19,875 nt of DNA, taken from NCBI GenBank assembly GCA_946481135.1, contig CAMLMQ010000031.1, positions 1 through 19,875 of the forward strand, written 5' to 3'. Shown here piece by piece: positions 1 to 5,616 of this stretch. Source of the stretch: an uncultured Microbacteriaceae bacterium (GTDB lineage Bacteria; Actinomycetota; Actinomycetes; Actinomycetales; Microbacteriaceae). Below the pieces are notes generated by a model. That model made no database searches, had not been told where the DNA came from, and saw nothing but the letters and a program-made list of their open reading frames with translations. Every line of letters starts with the position of its first letter. The stretch's first letter is position 1. The position numbers and the translations under genes are program-made.

Positions 1-188
1 ACCCCCGCGTGCAGAAGCAGGTGGATGCGGTCGAGGACTTCGTGAAGGACAAGGCGCCCGAGGTCGCCGAGTTCGTCACCGACAACGCCAAGAAGGTCGC
101 GGGCAAGGTCACGAACGCCGCGACCCCGGCGAAGAAGCCCGCCGCGCGCTCGACCGCGTCGTCGCGCACCACGACCCCCAAGTCCTGA
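1..188 (+). CDS. YtxH-like envelope protein, C-terminal part (5' end outside window)
   Basis: This is an open frame entering from the left edge, with 61 residues visible before a TGA stop at 186-188. The visible part has a charged, amphipathic helical stretch (VEDFVKDKAPEVAEFV, then repeated Lys/Ala) followed by a low-complexity tail rich in Lys, Ala, Pro, Ser and Thr. This is the usual C-terminal composition of actinobacterial YtxH-domain proteins, which have one N-terminal membrane helix and a long soluble helix. The membrane helix expected for the family would lie outside the window, so the assignment rests on composition and on position: YtxH genes often precede a Phage_holin_3_6 gene and a DUF3618 gene, as here. 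The next gene starts only 3 nt after this stop, so the three are probably one transcript. Confidence 0.55.
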   Translation, partial: PRVQKQVDAVEDFVKDKAPEVAEFVTDNAKKVAGKVTNAATPAKKPAARSTASSRTTTPKS

Positions 189-191
189 CCG

Positions 192-620
192 ATGACGAGC
201 GCAGAACCGCAGGGATCCGCGCCGTCGCGCAAGAGGTCGGTGTTCGCGCTGCTCGCGGACATCCCCACGCTCGTCACCGACCTCGTGCAGCGTGAGATCG
301 AGCTCGTCAAGACCGAACTCGTCGCGAAGTTCAAGGCACTCGGCGTCGGCGCGGGTCTCATCGCCGTCGCGCTCGTCGTGCTGCTCGGCATGCTCGGCGT
401 CCTGTTGACGGCCGCGATCCTCGCGCTCTCACTCGTGATGCCCGGATGGCTCGCCGCGCTGCTCGTCGCGGGCGTCCTGCTGCTCATCGCCGTCGTGCTC
501 GGCCTCATCGGCTACCGCGTGCTGATGCGCGGAGTCCCCCCCGTGCCGACGGAGGCGATCGACAGCATCCGTCGCGATCTCAGAGCCATCAAGGGAACCG
601 GAAAGCGAGGAGCATCATGA
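192..620 (+). CDS. Phage_holin_3_6 family (PF07332-like) membrane protein
   Basis: This encodes 142 residues. An N-terminal cytosolic segment contains the family's amphipathic helix (about residues 24-47, with the pattern DLVQREIELVKTEL). Two long hydrophobic helices follow at about 50-80 and 85-110, then a basic C-terminal tail. Despite the family name, these proteins are ordinary chromosomal envelope proteins in actinobacteria; no lysis role is implied and no molecular function is established. The ATG lies 3 nt after the preceding stop, and the stop overlaps the next start as ATGA, indicating translational coupling with the DUF3618 gene. The family assignment is from the motif and the neighbours; the function is unknown. 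Confidence 0.8.
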   Translation: MTSAEPQGSAPSRKRSVFALLADIPTLVTDLVQREIELVKTELVAKFKALGVGAGLIAVALVVLLGMLGVLLTAAILALSLVMPGWLAALLVAGVLLLIAVVLGLIGYRVLMRGVPPVPTEAIDSIRRDLRAIKGTGKRGAS

Positions 621-850
621 GCATGACCGACGCGAAGCACCAGGCGGCGAAGGCCCGCGCGGAACTGGCGGCGACTCTCGACGCGATCGAAGACCGCATC
701 AACGTGCCGAAGCGGGCGAAGGAGCTGTCCCAGAAGGCGGCGGCGGCCTACGAGAAGAACCCGGTGCCGTGGATCGTCGGCGGTGTCGCGGTCGCGGTCA
801 TCGCCGCGGGTCTCGTCGCGTGGGCCATCTTCAGCGGCGACGACGACTGA
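617..850 (+). CDS. DUF3618-containing small membrane protein
   Basis: This encodes 77 residues. The N-terminal half matches the DUF3618 pattern: an Arg/Glu-rich helix with RAELAATLDAIEDRINVPKR at about residues 14-33. A single membrane helix follows at about 52-73, ending in an acidic GDDD tail. The ATG overlaps the TGA of the holin-family gene (ATGA at 617-620). Such proteins sit beside YtxH and Phage_holin_3_6 genes in many high-GC actinobacteria and are thought to be envelope-associated, but no activity is known. Residue spacing and gene order make the family call fairly safe. Confidence 0.8.
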   Translation: MSMTDAKHQAAKARAELAATLDAIEDRINVPKRAKELSQKAAAAYEKNPVPWIVGGVAVAVIAAGLVAWAIFSGDDD

Positions 851-881
851 TCGTCGCCGAGCGCGCCATGCCGGAGCGCGG

Positions 882-887
882 GAGAAT
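882..887 (+). promoter_or_regulatory. Possible -10 element of hemD (leaderless geometry)
   Basis: The hexamer GAGAAT ends 6 nt before the hemD GTG. If used as a -10, transcription would begin at or next to the start codon. The same bases also contain GGAG (881-884), which could act as a weak Shine-Dalgarno sequence 9 nt from the GTG, so the two readings compete. Confidence 0.35.
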
Positions 888-893
888 GGGGAC

Positions 894-1649
894 GTGAGCT
901 CCCCCCGTCCGCTCCGGTCCTGGCGCGTCCTCGTGCCGCGAGGCGGCAGCTGGGGCGATCGCGTCGCGGCGCGTGTGCGCGAGTTCGGGGGCATCCCGGT
1001 GATCGCGCCCATGCTCAACTTCGCGAGCGTCGAAGACCCGGCTCCGCTCGCGAACGCCTTGCACGAGCTTCAGGACGGGCAGTTCGAGTGGATCGTGCTC
1101 ACGAGCGCGACGACGGTCGACGTGCTCGTCAGCCAGGGGACGAGCATCCCCGACGAGACCCGGGTGGCCGCGGTCGGCGAGACGACGGCGGCAGCGCTTC
1201 AACTCGCCGGCTACCGGGTCGACTTCGTGCCGACCGCCGACAATTCGGCGCGCGGTCTGGTCAAGGAATGGCCGACGAGCGAGGTTCACGGCCGGGTGCT
1301 CGTGCCGCAGTCCGACATCGCCGAGCCGACCCTCGTCGCGGGCCTCGCGAAGCTCGGGTTCGCGGCCGAGTACGTGACCGCGTACCGCACGGTCGGCGTC
1401 CCCGTGACGCGGGAGGTGGCGGCCGATGTCGCGAGCGGGCGGATCGGCGCGATCCTCGTGACCTCCGGCAGCGTCGCCCGCCAGGTCGCCGCGCAACTCG
1501 ACCCGCTGCCGGCGACCACCGTCATCGTCTGCATCGGCCCGCGCACCGCTTTCGACACCCGGGCCGCCGGCCTGCCCGTGCACGCGATCGCCGAGGAGCG
1601 CACGACCGACTCGCTCATCGAGGCCCTCGTCGACTACGTCACCGGCTGA
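894..1649 (+). CDS. hemD: Uroporphyrinogen-III synthase
   Basis: This encodes 251 residues, the normal size of a single HEM4-domain enzyme. The enzyme cyclises hydroxymethylbilane to uroporphyrinogen III in the cytosol, the branch-point macrocycle for haem, sirohaem and cobalamin. Family features are VLVPRGGSWGDRVA near residues 12-25, the first lobe signature VLTSATTVDVL (68-78), VAAVGETTAAAL (91-102), Tyr164 in AYRT, the second lobe LVTSGSVARQV (188-198), CIGPRTA (213-219) and the C-terminal TTDSLIEAL (237-245). The GTG at 894 is chosen because upstream in-frame sequence runs into the DUF3618 gene and has no family similarity. No other haem gene is adjacent, so hemD is isolated here. It is followed by a hairpin at 1661-1689. 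Confidence 0.88.
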   Translation: MSSPRPLRSWRVLVPRGGSWGDRVAARVREFGGIPVIAPMLNFASVEDPAPLANALHELQDGQFEWIVLTSATTVDVLVSQGTSIPDETRVAAVGETTAAALQLAGYRVDFVPTADNSARGLVKEWPTSEVHGRVLVPQSDIAEPTLVAGLAKLGFAAEYVTAYRTVGVPVTREVAADVASGRIGAILVTSGSVARQVAAQLDPLPATTVIVCIGPRTAFDTRAAGLPVHAIAEERTTDSLIEALVDYVTG

Positions 1650-1660
1650 GGCGTCGTCTT

Positions 1661-1689
1661 CTGTCGGATCAGCCGGGCCAATCCGACAG
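1661..1689. terminator. Hairpin between convergent hemD and DUF1304 gene
   Basis: A perfect 9-bp inverted repeat (CTGTCGGAT / ATCCGACAG) with an 11-nt loop begins 12 nt after the hemD stop, and a convergent gene's stop lies 25 nt further on. There is no T-tract on either strand, so it would be a U-less, bidirectional terminator of the kind proposed for actinobacteria. Confidence 0.5.
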
Positions 1690-1713
1690 CAACCGACCTC
1701 TCGGGCCGTCAGC

Positions 1714-2121
1714 TCAGCCGAGCACCGCCGCGAGAACGAGGGCGAGGATGGCGACGGCCGGGGCGGCTCCCTGGATGAGCGCGGGGCGGAGCATCCGCCG
1801 GTTCGACGTGAGCAGCACGAGCGCGGCGAGCACCATGCTCGCGAGGGCGAAGAGGATGACGGCGAAACCCGCCTGGCCGAGGTCGCCGCTCACGAGCAGC
1901 AGCAGCCCGACGATCACCCCGAGTGCGAGGAACAGGTTGTAGAAGCCCTGGTTGTACGCCATCGGCCGCAGCGTCTCGGCGTCGGCTTCGCTGCTCACGC
2001 CGAACACCCGGCGGGTGGACGGCCGACGCCACAGCAGGCTCTCCAGCACGAAGATGTAGACGTGCACGAGCGCGGCCGCGAAGGCCACGCCGCACCCGAG
2101 GATCGTCAGCGGCAGGTTCAT
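1714..2121 (-). CDS. DUF1304 family integral membrane protein
   Basis: This encodes 135 residues with four predicted membrane helices (about 5-28, 59-77, 83-103 and 112-134). It carries the DUF1304 landmarks: a first helix ending VHVYIFVLESLLW (about 19-31), an arginine-rich cytosolic loop with RVFG, and MAYNQGFYNLFLALG (about 53-67) at the start of helix two. The biochemical role of the family is unknown. The gene lies 19 nt downstream of the pfkA stop on the same strand. It could be co-transcribed with pfkA, or use a -10-like TAGCCT in the gap. No function should be inferred from the neighbour. Confidence 0.8.
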   Translation of the reverse strand: MNLPLTILGCGVAFAAALVHVYIFVLESLLWRRPSTRRVFGVSSEADAETLRPMAYNQGFYNLFLALGVIVGLLLLVSGDLGQAGFAVILFALASMVLAALVLLTSNRRMLRPALIQGAAPAVAILALVLAAVLG

Positions 2122-2130
2122 CTCACCCGA

Positions 2131-2136
2131 AGGCTA
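2131..2136 (-). promoter_or_regulatory. Possible -10 element of the DUF1304 gene
   Basis: On the minus strand TAGCCT (TANNNT pattern) lies in the 19-nt gap after pfkA, 9 nt before the ATG, which would give a leader of only a few bases. It is a weak call because read-through from pfkA is equally possible. Confidence 0.3.
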
Positions 2137-2140
2137 CGCC

Positions 2141-3163
2141 TCATCCGAACAGCACGCGTGCTTCGTCGTAGCGATCCTGCGGCACCGTCTTGAGCTGACC
2201 GAGCGCGTCGGCGAACGGCACCTCGATCATGTCGGTGCCGCGCAGGGCCACCATCTTGCCCCAGCGCTCCTGCAGCACGAGGTCGACCGCCTTCATCCCG
2301 AAGCGCGTCGCGAGCACGCGGTCGTAGGAGGTCGGGGTGCCGCCGCGCTGGATGTGGCCGAGGGTCGTCGCCCGGGTCTCGATGCCCGTCGCCTCCTCGA
2401 TCTGCGGTGCGATGATCTCGCCGATGCCGCCGAGACGGGGACGGCCGAACGCGTCGAGTCCGCGCTCGGAGTGCGCGTCGTCCATCGAGTCGAGTTTGAA
2501 GCCCTCGGCGACCGCGACGAGCGGGGCCCGGCCGCGGTCGCGGGCGCTCTCCACCCATTCGACGATCTGCTCGATGCTCGTCTTCTGCTCGGGGATGAGG
2601 ATCGCGTGGGCGCCCGCCGCCATCCCGGAGTGCAGCGCGATCCAGCCGACGTGGCGGCCCATCACCTCGGCGACCATGCACCGGCCGTGCGAGTCGCCCG
2701 TCGTGCGCAGCCGGTCCATCGCGTCGGTCGCGATCTGCACGGCAGTGTCGAAGCCGAACGTGTAGTCGGTGGCCGACAGGTCGTTGTCGATCGTCTTCGG
2801 CACGCCCACGATGCGGATGCCGGCATCCGCGAGTCGCTGGGCCGCGGCGAGCGTGCCCTCGCCGCCGATCGCGATGAGGGAGTCGACGCCGTTGAGTTCC
2901 ATCACCTCGGCGACCCGCTCCGGGCCGCCGTGCTCGAACGGGTTGGTGCGCGAACTGCCGAGGATCGTGCCGCCCTGCTTCGAGATCCCCATCACCTGGG
3001 GGCGGCCGAGCGGCACGGTGTCGTTCTCGACGAGACCCTTCCAGCCCCACTTGAAGCCGACGAAGTCGAGGTCGTGCAGCTTGCTTCCCGTGAAGACGGC
3101 TGAACGGATCACCGCGTTGAGCCCGGGGCAGTCGCCGCCGCTGGTCAGGATTCCGACACTCAT
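2141..3163 (-). CDS. pfkA: 6-phosphofructokinase (actinobacterial group)
   Basis: This encodes 340 residues. The enzyme phosphorylates fructose 6-phosphate to fructose 1,6-bisphosphate, the committed step of glycolysis. Landmarks are the phosphoryl-donor loop TSGGDCPGLNAVIR (7-20), IGGEGTL (99-105), PKTIDND (122-128) with catalytic Asp126, MGRHVGWIAL (168-177), PE at 191-192 and LGHIQRGG (268-275). The donor-determining pair is Gly103 (GGEGT) and Lys123 (PKTIDND). Gly at the first site is the ATP-type state, while Lys at the second is typical of PPi-dependent enzymes; the combination occurs in ATP-dependent actinomycete enzymes such as those of Streptomyces. ATP use is therefore the better guess. 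The ATG at 3163 is chosen because it places the conserved SVGILTSGGD at the N-terminus; an upstream in-frame start would add an unconserved basic extension. Confidence 0.9.
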   Translation of the reverse strand: MSVGILTSGGDCPGLNAVIRSAVFTGSKLHDLDFVGFKWGWKGLVENDTVPLGRPQVMGISKQGGTILGSSRTNPFEHGGPERVAEVMELNGVDSLIAIGGEGTLAAAQRLADAGIRIVGVPKTIDNDLSATDYTFGFDTAVQIATDAMDRLRTTGDSHGRCMVAEVMGRHVGWIALHSGMAAGAHAILIPEQKTSIEQIVEWVESARDRGRAPLVAVAEGFKLDSMDDAHSERGLDAFGRPRLGGIGEIIAPQIEEATGIETRATTLGHIQRGGTPTSYDRVLATRFGMKAVDLVLQERWGKMVALRGTDMIEVPFADALGQLKTVPQDRYDEARVLFG

Positions 3164-3169
3164 GCCGCC

Positions 3170-3175
3170 ATTCTG
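3170..3175 (-). promoter_or_regulatory. Possible -10 element of pfkA (leaderless geometry)
   Basis: On the minus strand CAGAAT is followed by 6 nt and then the pfkA ATG, with no Shine-Dalgarno sequence in between. The hexamer and spacing match those before hemD (GAGAAT, 6 nt). Confidence 0.35.
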
Positions 3176-3236
3176 CCGGGTCACGGGAATGCGGCGCGCC
3201 GCACGCAAGTGCTATCGGCGAGAACCCCGGAATCGC

Positions 3237-3242
3237 TAGAGT
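3237..3242 (+). promoter_or_regulatory. Possible -10 of the small membrane protein gene at 3293
   Basis: TAGAGT fits the TANNNT pattern and lies in the 129-bp divergent gap between pfkA and this gene. It would give a leader of about 44 nt carrying a good AAGGAG ribosome binding site at 3281-3286. I see no convincing -35. Confidence 0.3.
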
Positions 3243-3292
3243 CGGCGGCGGTGCGACGCATGTCGCGCCACATCCACGACAAGGAGAGTTCT

Positions 3293-3568
3293 ATGACCAC
3301 CCCTGCGCCTGCACCCGCCCCGGGCCCGGCTCCGGCTTCGGACGGCAAGACCCTCGGCATCGTCGGCCTGGTCCTCGCCTTCCTCGCGCCGCTCATCGGC
3401 CTCATCGTGAGCATCATCGCCCGCAACCAGTCGAAGGCGGCCGGCGTCGAGAACACCCCGGCGAAGGTCGGCGTCATCCTCAGCATCATCTTCCTGGTGC
3501 TCGGTGTCATCTTCGCGATCATCTACTTCGCGTTCATCGGCACCATGATGACGACCTACAGCTACTGA
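3293..3568 (+). CDS. Small two-helix membrane protein (DUF4190-like), paralogue 1
   Basis: This encodes 91 residues. A Pro/Ala-rich N-terminus (about 1-16) precedes DGKTLGIVG and a first hydrophobic helix (about 20-43). A short polar loop with Arg, Lys and Asn (44-56) and a second helix (about 58-84) follow, with a short TTYSY end. The basic loop suggests both ends face outward. The layout resembles DUF4190 proteins, whose function is unknown. The start at 3293 is set by AAGGAG at 3281-3286, 6 nt upstream; an earlier in-frame ATG would add 28 unconserved residues. It is a tandem paralogue of the gene at 3643-3978, with near-identical stretches at DGKTLGIVG and GLIVSIIAR even at the nucleotide level, implying fairly recent duplication. 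Confidence 0.75.
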   Translation: MTTPAPAPAPGPAPASDGKTLGIVGLVLAFLAPLIGLIVSIIARNQSKAAGVENTPAKVGVILSIIFLVLGVIFAIIYFAFIGTMMTTYSY

Positions 3569-3581
3569 TCGGTGAACCGTG

Positions 3582-3617
3582 ACGAGCCGGGGCTGCCCAA
3601 CGGGTGCCCCGGCTCGT
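3582..3617 (+). terminator. Strong hairpin between the two tandem membrane protein genes
   Basis: ACGAGCCGGGG (3582-3592) pairs perfectly with CCCCGGCTCGT (3607-3617), with one more C:G pair inside and a small inner CCC/GGG stem. It starts 13 nt after the first gene's stop and is followed by TGTCGTCTT, a weak T-rich run. It should end or attenuate transcription before the second paralogue. Confidence 0.7.
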
Positions 3618-3642
3618 GTCGTCTTCTGAGAGGAATCGCGTC

Positions 3643-3978
3643 ATGACCACCCCCGCTCCCACCCCCGCCCCTGCGGCGACTCCCGCCTCCGACGGCAAGA
3701 CCCTCGGCATCGTCGGCGTCGTGCTCGCGATCGTGCTGCCGCTCGTCGGCCTCATCGTGAGCATCATCGCCCGCAGCCAGTCGAAGCGCGCCGGCGTCGC
3801 GAACGGCCCCGCCACGGCCGGCATCGTCATCAGCATCATCCTCATGGTGCTCGGCCTCATCGCCGGCATCGCCCTCGCGCTCGGCGGCGTCGCCCTGTTC
3901 GGCGGCATCGCCCAGGTCTGCGCCGAATACGGTCCCGGCGTCTGGGAGATCGACGGCGTCACCTACACCTGCGGCTGA
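3643..3978 (+). CDS. Small two-helix membrane protein (DUF4190-like), paralogue 2
   Basis: This encodes 111 residues with the same plan as the gene before it: a Pro/Ala/Thr-rich N-terminus, DGKTLGIVG, helix one (about 20-43), a basic loop ARSQSKRAG (43-51), and helix two (about 58-88). Unlike paralogue 1 it carries a further C-terminal tail of about 20 residues containing two cysteines (Cys93 and Cys110) and the acidic/aromatic stretch EYGPGVWEIDGVTYT. With the basic loop inside, this tail would be extracellular and could form a disulfide. The start is set by GAGAGGA at 3628-3634, 8 nt upstream. A strong hairpin separates it from paralogue 1, so it may be expressed by read-through or from its own promoter. 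Function unknown. Confidence 0.75.
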   Translation: MTTPAPTPAPAATPASDGKTLGIVGVVLAIVLPLVGLIVSIIARSQSKRAGVANGPATAGIVISIILMVLGLIAGIALALGGVALFGGIAQVCAEYGPGVWEIDGVTYTCG

Positions 3979-3983
3979 GTCGT

Positions 3984-4019
3984 CGCCCGACCGTCGGGCT
4001 GAGTCTCGGCGGTCGGGCG
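3984..4019 (+). terminator. Hairpin after the second membrane protein gene
   Basis: CGCCCGACCG (3984-3993) and CGGTCGGGCG (4010-4019) form a perfect 10-bp stem with a 16-nt loop, starting 5 nt after the stop at 3978. A smaller competing hairpin (CCCGA/TCGGG) is nested in the left side. There is no T-tract. The right arm ends immediately before the -10-like TACGCT of the next gene. Confidence 0.6.
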
Positions 4020-4025
4020 TACGCT
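4020..4025 (+). promoter_or_regulatory. Possible -10 of the DNA glycosylase gene
   Basis: TACGCT (TANNNT) lies 8 nt before the ATG at 4034, directly after a terminator-like stem. No Shine-Dalgarno sequence of quality is visible, which suits a leaderless or near-leaderless start. Confidence 0.4.
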
Positions 4026-4033
4026 CGCAGGCG

Positions 4034-4936
4034 ATGATCACCACCCGGTACGCGCCGCGCGAGCGGGTGTCGCTCGCGCACGTGCTGGCTCCGCTCCGGC
4101 AGGGAGCCACCGATCCGACGTTCCGCCGGGACGACGCGGGCTGGTGGCTCGCGATCGGGACGGTCGCCGGCACCGCCACGCTGCGCCTGCGCGAGACCGC
4201 GGGCGCGATCGAGGCGACCGCGTGGGGCGACGGCGCCGAGCACGTGATCGCCGAGGTGCCCGACCTGTTGGGGGCGCGGGACGACGACACGGGCTTCGAC
4301 CCGTCGCGGCATCCCGTCGTCGCGGCGCTCCACCGTCGCTTCCCCGGCCTGCGGCTCGCCCGCGCGGCGCGCGTGATGCCGTACCTCGTGCCGACGGTGC
4401 TCGGGCAGAAGGTCACGGGTATCGAGCAGAAACGGGCCTGGCGCGAGCTCGTGCTGCGGCACGGAGAGCCGGCCCCCGACCCCGCGCCCGCGGGGATGCG
4501 GGTCGCGCCGCCGCCCGCGGTGTGGCGTCGGGTGCCGTCGTGGCAGTGGCACACCGCCGGGGTCGGCCCGCAGCGCTCCGACACCGTCATGCGCGCGGTG
4601 GCCGTCGGCGACTCCCTCGAACGCACGGCGAAGCTGGATGCCGCGGAAGCATCCCGACGGCTGCGCACCATTCCCGGCATCGGCGTCTGGACGGCGGCCG
4701 AGACGGTGCAGCGCTCACACGGCTGCCCCGACTCGGTGAGCGTCGGCGACTTCCACGTGTCGAAGCGGGTCGGCTGGGCGCTCATCGGCACGCGGGTCGA
4801 CGACGACGGGATGCTGGAGCTGCTGGAGCCTTGGCGCGGTCACCGGCAGCGTGTCGTGCGGCTCATCGAGGCGGCGGGCATCGGGTACGAACGGCACGGC
4901 CCGCGCATGACGATCGTCGACAACCGGCGGCGCTGA
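4034..4936 (+). CDS. DNA-3-methyladenine glycosylase II-like (HhH-GPD, AlkA type)
   Basis: This encodes 300 residues. Enzymes of this family remove alkylated purines from DNA in base-excision repair. The helix-hairpin-helix element is LRTIPGIGVWTAA (210-222) and the catalytic aspartate is Asp239 in SVGDFHV, with the usual spacing of about 20 residues. The preceding region (about 115-135, containing PYLVPTVLGQKVT) matches the family's first conserved helix, where an I/L-x-x-Q-Q-V type motif is expected; here it reads VLGQKV. The N-terminal 100 residues resemble the beta-rich AlkA N-domain but are divergent. It stands alone between terminator-like hairpins, with no adjacent ada or ogt gene. The family is certain; substrate preference is not. 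Confidence 0.85.
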   Translation: MITTRYAPRERVSLAHVLAPLRQGATDPTFRRDDAGWWLAIGTVAGTATLRLRETAGAIEATAWGDGAEHVIAEVPDLLGARDDDTGFDPSRHPVVAALHRRFPGLRLARAARVMPYLVPTVLGQKVTGIEQKRAWRELVLRHGEPAPDPAPAGMRVAPPPAVWRRVPSWQWHTAGVGPQRSDTVMRAVAVGDSLERTAKLDAAEASRRLRTIPGIGVWTAAETVQRSHGCPDSVSVGDFHVSKRVGWALIGTRVDDDGMLELLEPWRGHRQRVVRLIEAAGIGYERHGPRMTIVDNRRR

Positions 4937-4967
4937 TCGCGCGCGTCGGCTGTGCGTCGCCGACAGC

Positions 4968-4984
4968 CGGATGGAGCGCATCCG
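4968..4984 (+). terminator. Small hairpin between glycosylase and thioesterase genes
   Basis: CGGATG / CATCCG form a 6-bp stem with a 5-nt loop, 31 nt after the glycosylase stop and just ahead of the next gene's promoter. There is no T-tract. It is one of several inverted GGATG/CATCC pairs in the window, so it may reflect that word's abundance rather than termination. Confidence 0.3.
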
Positions 4985-4995
4985 CGGGGGAGCGT

Positions 4996-5001
4996 TAGCG
5001 T
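4996..5001 (+). promoter_or_regulatory. -10 element of the thioesterase gene (leaderless)
   Basis: TAGCGT followed by 6 nt (GCCGCC) and the ATG at 5008 is textbook leaderless geometry, with no purine-rich ribosome binding site between them. Confidence 0.5.
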
Positions 5002-5007
5002 GCCGCC

Positions 5008-5562
5008 ATGGACTGGTTCCGGCGCTTCTCCCGTCTCGCGCGCATCCAGCTGGCGGCCCGCCGCCGCACCCCGCTGACCTTCCAAGACGTGTCGGTCGTG
5101 CACGACCGGGTGTGGTGGAGCGACATCGACGAGCTGCGGCACATGAACAACGGCGTCTACCTCTCGCTGCTCGACCACGCCCGCCTCGACCTCATGCTGC
5201 GGTCGCAGGGCTGGCAGCGGTTCCGGGCGGCGAAGGTGTATCCGGTCGTCACGGCGCAGTCGATCGCGTACCGCAAGTCGCTCGAGTTCGGACAGCGGTT
5301 CCGGATCGAGACCCGCATCGCCGGGTACGACGACCGCGCGGTCTACATCGAGCAGCGCGTCGTGCGCAACGACGAGGTCTACGCCCGCGCCTACGTGCAG
5401 GGACGGTTTCTGCGGGATGCCGGGGGAGTGGTGCCGATCGACGAGGTGGGGCGTCTCGTCGGCGTCGACGTGACCGAACACCCCGCGCCGGCGTGGCTCA
5501 CCGAGTGGGCCGAGCACATCCGCCTGCCCTCGACGCGCGAGCCTGCCCCCTCCGAGTGGTGA
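5008..5562 (+). CDS. Hotdog-fold acyl-CoA thioesterase (4HBT/THEM6-like)
   Basis: This encodes 184 residues. A basic N-terminal extension (1-25) precedes a single hotdog domain with the signature WWSDIDELRHMNNGVYLSLLD (about 36-56). Here HMNN and the following helix carry the active-site region, and Asp39/Asp41 lie in the usual D-x-D/N position of 4-hydroxybenzoyl-CoA-thioesterase-like proteins. AYRKSLEFGQRFRIETRI (87-104) is the family's central strand pair. Such enzymes hydrolyse acyl-CoA thioesters; the acyl group here cannot be told from sequence. The closest layout is the THEM6-like group of about 180 residues. Its TGA stop is part of a long hairpin shared with the convergent gene. Confidence 0.8.
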   Translation: MDWFRRFSRLARIQLAARRRTPLTFQDVSVVHDRVWWSDIDELRHMNNGVYLSLLDHARLDLMLRSQGWQRFRAAKVYPVVTAQSIAYRKSLEFGQRFRIETRIAGYDDRAVYIEQRVVRNDEVYARAYVQGRFLRDAGGVVPIDEVGRLVGVDVTEHPAPAWLTEWAEHIRLPSTREPAPSEW

Positions 5563-5616
5563 GGCGTCAGAAGTTGTCGCTCCGCGTGCCCGAGAACGAC
5601 GTTTTCTGACGCCTCA
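5560..5616. terminator. Shared hairpin joining the two convergent stop codons
   Basis: Thirteen perfect base pairs (5560-5572 with 5604-5616), a 3x3 internal loop, then GTCG/CGAC (5576-5579 with 5597-5600) make an extended quasi-palindrome of 57 nt. The TGA of the thioesterase gene (5560-5562) and the TGA of the minus-strand oxidoreductase (5614-5616) are base-paired to each other at the foot of the stem. It is well placed to act as a terminator for both genes. Confidence 0.75.

Noticed and set aside
192..620. Prophage remnant because of the holin-family name
   Set aside because: No integrase, capsid, tail or endolysin gene is nearby, and the YtxH/holin-family/DUF3618 order is an ordinary chromosomal cluster in actinobacteria.
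3164..3208. A longer pfkA starting at 3208
   Set aside because: The extra 15 residues are basic and unlike the family N-terminus; the ATG at 3163 puts the conserved donor loop in its normal position and has the promoter-like hexamer at the usual distance.
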